From Brevibacterium iodinum ATCC 49514 (GTDB lineage: Bacteria > Actinomycetota > Actinomycetes > Actinomycetales > Brevibacteriaceae): a DNA stretch of 64,000 nucleotides. The stretch spans positions 1-64,000 of the forward strand of contig NZ_FXYX01000001.1 in NCBI RefSeq assembly GCF_900169265.1, given 5' to 3'. The translations under genes were made by a program, and so were the position numbers. The notes beneath the pieces are model-generated. The model had not been told where the DNA came from. It saw nothing but the letters and a program-made list of their open reading frames with translations, and did no database searches. How positions within the stretch are numbered: position 1 is the first letter of the stretch; every line of letters starts with the position of its first letter. This document shows, piece by piece, positions 61,648 to 64,000 of this stretch.

Positions 61648-61648
61648 T

Positions 61649-62782
61649 TCAGACCACCGAACCGGTCTGGTAGGGCGAGACGGTGACGTCGACGCGTTGG
61701 AATTCCTTGAGGTCGAGGTATCCGGTCGTGGCGAGCGCTCGGCGCAGGGCACCGGCGAGGTTGAGTTCGCCGATCGCGGTGCGGCCGGGGCCGAAGAGCA
61801 CCTGCTCGAGGCTGCCGACGGTGCCGAGTTCCACGCGGTGGCCGCGCGGCAGATCCGGGTGATGAGCTTCGGCGCCCCAGTGCATTCCGAGGCCGGGTGC
61901 TTCGGTCGACCGGGCCAGGGCGGTGCCGAGCATGACGGCGTCGGCGCCGACCCCGAAGGCCTTGACGATGTCGCCGCTGGTGCCGAGTCCGCCATCGGCG
62001 ATGACATGGACGTAGCGGCCGCCGGATTCGTCCATATAGTCCCGCCGGGCGGCGTGGACGTCGGCGACGGCCGTGGCCATCGGGGCGTGGATGCCCAGGG
62101 TCTTGCGGGTCGTGGCCGCCGCTCCCCCGCCGAAGCCGACGAGGACGCCGGCGGCACCGGTGCGCATGAGATGCAGTGCCGCGGTGTAGGTGGCGGCTCC
62201 GCCGACGATGACGGGCACATCGAGTTCGTAGATGAACTGCTTGAGGTTGAGCGGTTCGGTGTGGGTCGAGACGTGCTCGGCCGAGACCGTGGTGCCGCGG
62301 ATGACGAAGATGTCGACTCCGGCGTCGACGACCGTCTTGTAGAACTCCTGAGTCCGCTGCGGGGTCAGGGCACCGGCGACAGTGACTCCGGCTTCACGGA
62401 TCTGCTCGAGGCGGGCGGTGATGAGTTCGGCCTCGATGGGTGCGGAGTAGAGCTCCTGCATCCGGGCGGTCGCCATCTCAGACGGAAGCTGCGCGATTTC
62501 GGCCAGCTGCGGGGTGGGGTCCTCGTACCGGGTCCACAGGCCTTCGAGGTCGAGGACGCCGAGGCCGCCGAATTTGCCCAGAGCGATGACGGTTTCGGGT
62601 GACATCGCCGAATCCATGGGGGCGCCGATGAACGGCAGCTCGAACTGGTAGGCGTCGATCTGCCAGTTCAGGGACACGTCTTCGGGGTCACGGGTGCGCC
62701 GAGCGGGGACGATGGCGATGTCGTCGAGCGAATAGGCGCGACGGCCGCGCTTGCCTCTGCCGATTTCGATTTCAGAACTCAC
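61649..62782 (-). CDS. GuaB3-type IMP dehydrogenase family protein
   Basis: TIM-barrel protein (377 aa) of the IMPDH/GMP reductase family, the short GuaB3 type without CBS domains. PFIGAPMDSAMSP, VIADGGLGTSGDIVKAFGVG and MLGTALA are conserved. The active-site loop, which reads GxGSxCTT in true IMPDHs, reads GFGGGAAATTR here, so the catalytic cysteine is missing. A different nucleotide-related role is likely. GTG start with TAGGCT 6 nt upstream, probably leaderless. It heads an operon with SURF1 and DUF3817. Confidence 0.88.
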   Translation of the reverse strand: MSSEIEIGRGKRGRRAYSLDDIAIVPARRTRDPEDVSLNWQIDAYQFELPFIGAPMDSAMSPETVIALGKFGGLGVLDLEGLWTRYEDPTPQLAEIAQLPSEMATARMQELYSAPIEAELITARLEQIREAGVTVAGALTPQRTQEFYKTVVDAGVDIFVIRGTTVSAEHVSTHTEPLNLKQFIYELDVPVIVGGAATYTAALHLMRTGAAGVLVGFGGGAAATTRKTLGIHAPMATAVADVHAARRDYMDESGGRYVHVIADGGLGTSGDIVKAFGVGADAVMLGTALARSTEAPGLGMHWGAEAHHPDLPRGHRVELGTVGSLEQVLFGPGRTAIGELNLAGALRRALATTGYLDLKEFQRVDVTVSPYQTGSVV

Positions 62783-62788
62783 CCCAAC

Positions 62789-62794
62789 AGCCTA
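62789..62794 (-). promoter_or_regulatory. -10 hexamer TAGGCT of a leaderless gene
   Basis: TAGGCT on the minus strand is followed by GTTGGG and the GTG of the GuaB3-type gene. Confidence 0.5.
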
Positions 62795-62858
62795 TCCCAC
62801 CGCCCTTGGCACAAGGTCTCAGCCCACTATGAGGAACAGCGCATCTCCCCTCCCAGGA

Positions 62859-62914
62859 CTACCTGACGGGGGCCCAGCAACCTGGCGCCAGGTTGCTGGT
62901 CCGCCGTCGGGTAG
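62859..62914. repeat. 56-nt intergenic palindrome, family C
   Basis: Palindrome of about 27-nt arms with a perfect 24-bp centre CAGCAACCTGGCGCCAGGTTGCTG (written here in two parts: CAGCAACCTGGC and GCCAGGTTGCTG). Its right arm and the following stop-codon region recur near position 118-146, right after deoC. In both places the repeat begins directly at the stop codon of a minus-strand gene, so it may serve as a mobile terminator. Confidence 0.75.
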
Positions 62915-62917
62915 CAA

Positions 62918-63823
62918 TTAGGGGGTGGTGAGGTGGGTTGCTACTGCCTCTTCCGTGGCTGTGGCGAAGGCGCGGACGTGGGGTAAGTGCGCGTCTCTGT
63001 CGCGGATGTGCATGACGACCCGGCGCATCGGGACGGGGTCGGTGAGGTCGACGGCGACGAGGCCGGGCGGCAGCTGCAGAGTCGAGAGCCGTGGGAGGAC
63101 CGTGATGCCCATGTTTGAGGCAACGAGAGCCAATGCCGCGAAGTCGTCCTCGCAGGCGGCGAAGCTCCTGCGTTCGAATCCGGCCGCGGCACACGCATGG
63201 TCGACGACCTTGCTCGAGGGTCCGGCCCACATGTCGTAGTCGACCCAGTGCTCGCCCTCGAGGTCGATGAATGGCACGGACTCCCGGCCTGCGAACCGGT
63301 GCCCCTCGGGGACGACGACCCGGTAGTCGTCTTCGAAGAGCGGGATGCGCGTCATCTCCGGCAGATGGTTCTCACCGTCCTGCGGAACCTCGGCGCGGAT
63401 CTCGATGAGGCAGTGCCCGCGCCGGTTCTTCGCCGGCTCGTTGAGTTGGATGTCGAACCGCAGATCCGGATGATCCAGGGCCACGGCATCGATGATGCCC
63501 GGCAGCAGACGCGCATTGAACGAAGTGAACGCCGCAATCCGCAGCCGGGGCCTGCTGATGGTGCGGAAGCCTTCGACCAGATCGTCGAGGCGGCCGACCG
63601 CGGTGAAGACCTCCGCCGAATCATCGGCCAGACGTCGGCCGAGCTCGGTGATCTCAATGCCGCGCCCCGACCGCCGGTAGAGCGGCGCCCCGACGGCCTT
63701 CTGCAGGGTGGTGATGTGCTGGCTGACGGTCGCCGGCGTGTAGTTGAGGTTCTTCGCGGCCGCGACCACGGAGCCGGTGGCGACGACGGCTCGCCATATT
63801 CGGAGTCGATTGAGATCCCACAT
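62918..63823 (-). CDS. LysR-family transcriptional regulator
   Basis: LTTR (301 aa) with an N-terminal winged helix (residues 3-62; VVAAAKNLNYTPATVSQHIT) and a periplasmic-binding-protein-like effector domain from about 85. The HTH is of the ArgP/IciA-like or amino-acid-related kind; the effector is unknown. ATG 63823 is chosen because TACGAT ends 6 nt upstream; an ATG at 63847 is open in frame. No divergent target gene is seen in the 177 bp left in the window. Confidence 0.88.
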   Translation of the reverse strand: MWDLNRLRIWRAVVATGSVVAAAKNLNYTPATVSQHITTLQKAVGAPLYRRSGRGIEITELGRRLADDSAEVFTAVGRLDDLVEGFRTISRPRLRIAAFTSFNARLLPGIIDAVALDHPDLRFDIQLNEPAKNRRGHCLIEIRAEVPQDGENHLPEMTRIPLFEDDYRVVVPEGHRFAGRESVPFIDLEGEHWVDYDMWAGPSSKVVDHACAAAGFERRSFAACEDDFAALALVASNMGITVLPRLSTLQLPPGLVAVDLTDPVPMRRVVMHIRDRDAHLPHVRAFATATEEAVATHLTTP

Positions 63824-63829
63824 GTGTGC

Positions 63830-63835
63830 ATCGTA
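63830..63835 (-). promoter_or_regulatory. -10 hexamer TACGAT of a leaderless gene
   Basis: TACGAT on the minus strand is followed by GCACAC and the ATG of the LysR gene. Confidence 0.55.
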
Positions 63836-64000
63836 GCCGTTAACCATTCGGTTCTGCCTGATGATCGTTCACGATCAGTTGCTTTTCCCGATTGTTCGGC
63901 GCAGGCAGAATTGAAGAGCGGGACATCCACGTCGCCCGGCCGGCAGGTCCGATGACCGCGGCCGACGCCGCCCCGACCCGCGTATCTGTCAGAACCCGAT

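Overview
The window is high-GC DNA from an actinobacterium, most likely a Micrococcales member close to Brevibacterium. This is inferred from GC content and codon use, the gene order glmS-acpS-nnr-alr-tsaE-tsaB-rimI, a truA/rplM/rpsI/glmM neighbourhood, a DtxR/IdeR-type iron box, a BioQ-type biotin operator, an LPXTG-anchored 5'-nucleotidase and many leaderless genes. It looks like ordinary chromosome: I see no phage, insertion sequence, CRISPR array, rRNA or tRNA.

Layout. 147-8060 (minus strand) is a nucleoside uptake and breakdown operon: a BMP-family lipoprotein, a double ATPase, two permeases, then cdd, deoA and deoC. 8387-12148 (plus) holds an ABC-F ATPase, a DksA/TraR-like zinc finger protein and an acyltransferase-3 membrane protein. 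12370-15017 has a homocysteine methyltransferase facing a class V aminotransferase. 15482-17361 is rsmA-ispE. 17476-24599 carries a THUMP-like methyltransferase, a sulfurtransferase, a secreted NlpC/P60 hydrolase, a NagZ-like lipoprotein, the 3' half of a sugar-ABC ATPase gene (pseudogene) and a YbdK-like ligase. 24760-38100 is the actinobacterial cell-wall and t6A cluster (glmS, acpS, M20 peptidase, nnr, alr, tsaE, tsaB, rimI, tsaD), interrupted by an L,D-transpeptidase, a heme oxygenase, an aldo/keto reductase and an SRPBCC protein. 38362-43948 contains coaA, an ABC exporter, glmM, rpsI and rplM (rplM runs to 44424). 44694-49408 encodes two tandem paralogous membrane proteins of unknown function. 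49599-55910 has the wall-anchored 5'-nucleotidase, truA, a LemA-like protein, a glycosyltransferase and an isochorismatase-fold protein. 56309-58337 is a biotin ECF transporter (bioY-bioM-bioN). 58522-62782 has guaA, a DUF3817 protein, a SURF1-like protein and a GuaB3-type protein. The window ends with a LysR regulator.

How the genes fit together. A wall-anchored 5'-nucleotidase, the BMP/NupOPQ-type transporter and Cdd/DeoA/DeoC together make a plausible route from extracellular nucleotides to central carbon. GlmS/GlmM, Alr, NagZ, NlpC/P60 and the L,D-transpeptidase form a cell-wall synthesis and remodelling set, with a candidate MtrA-type promoter in front of the NlpC/P60 gene.

The least explained signals are three. 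First, a 10-mer (GCCGAGGCGG, either orientation) recurs about 36 times, also outside genes. Second, several families of about 56-64 nt intergenic palindromes are present. Third, the tandem membrane proteins couple a degenerate alkaline-phosphatase-like ectodomain to a conserved polytopic domain. Fourteen genes have a TANNNT hexamer 6-7 nt upstream of the start codon, which indicates widespread leaderless transcription. All counts and coordinates of motifs were made by eye.
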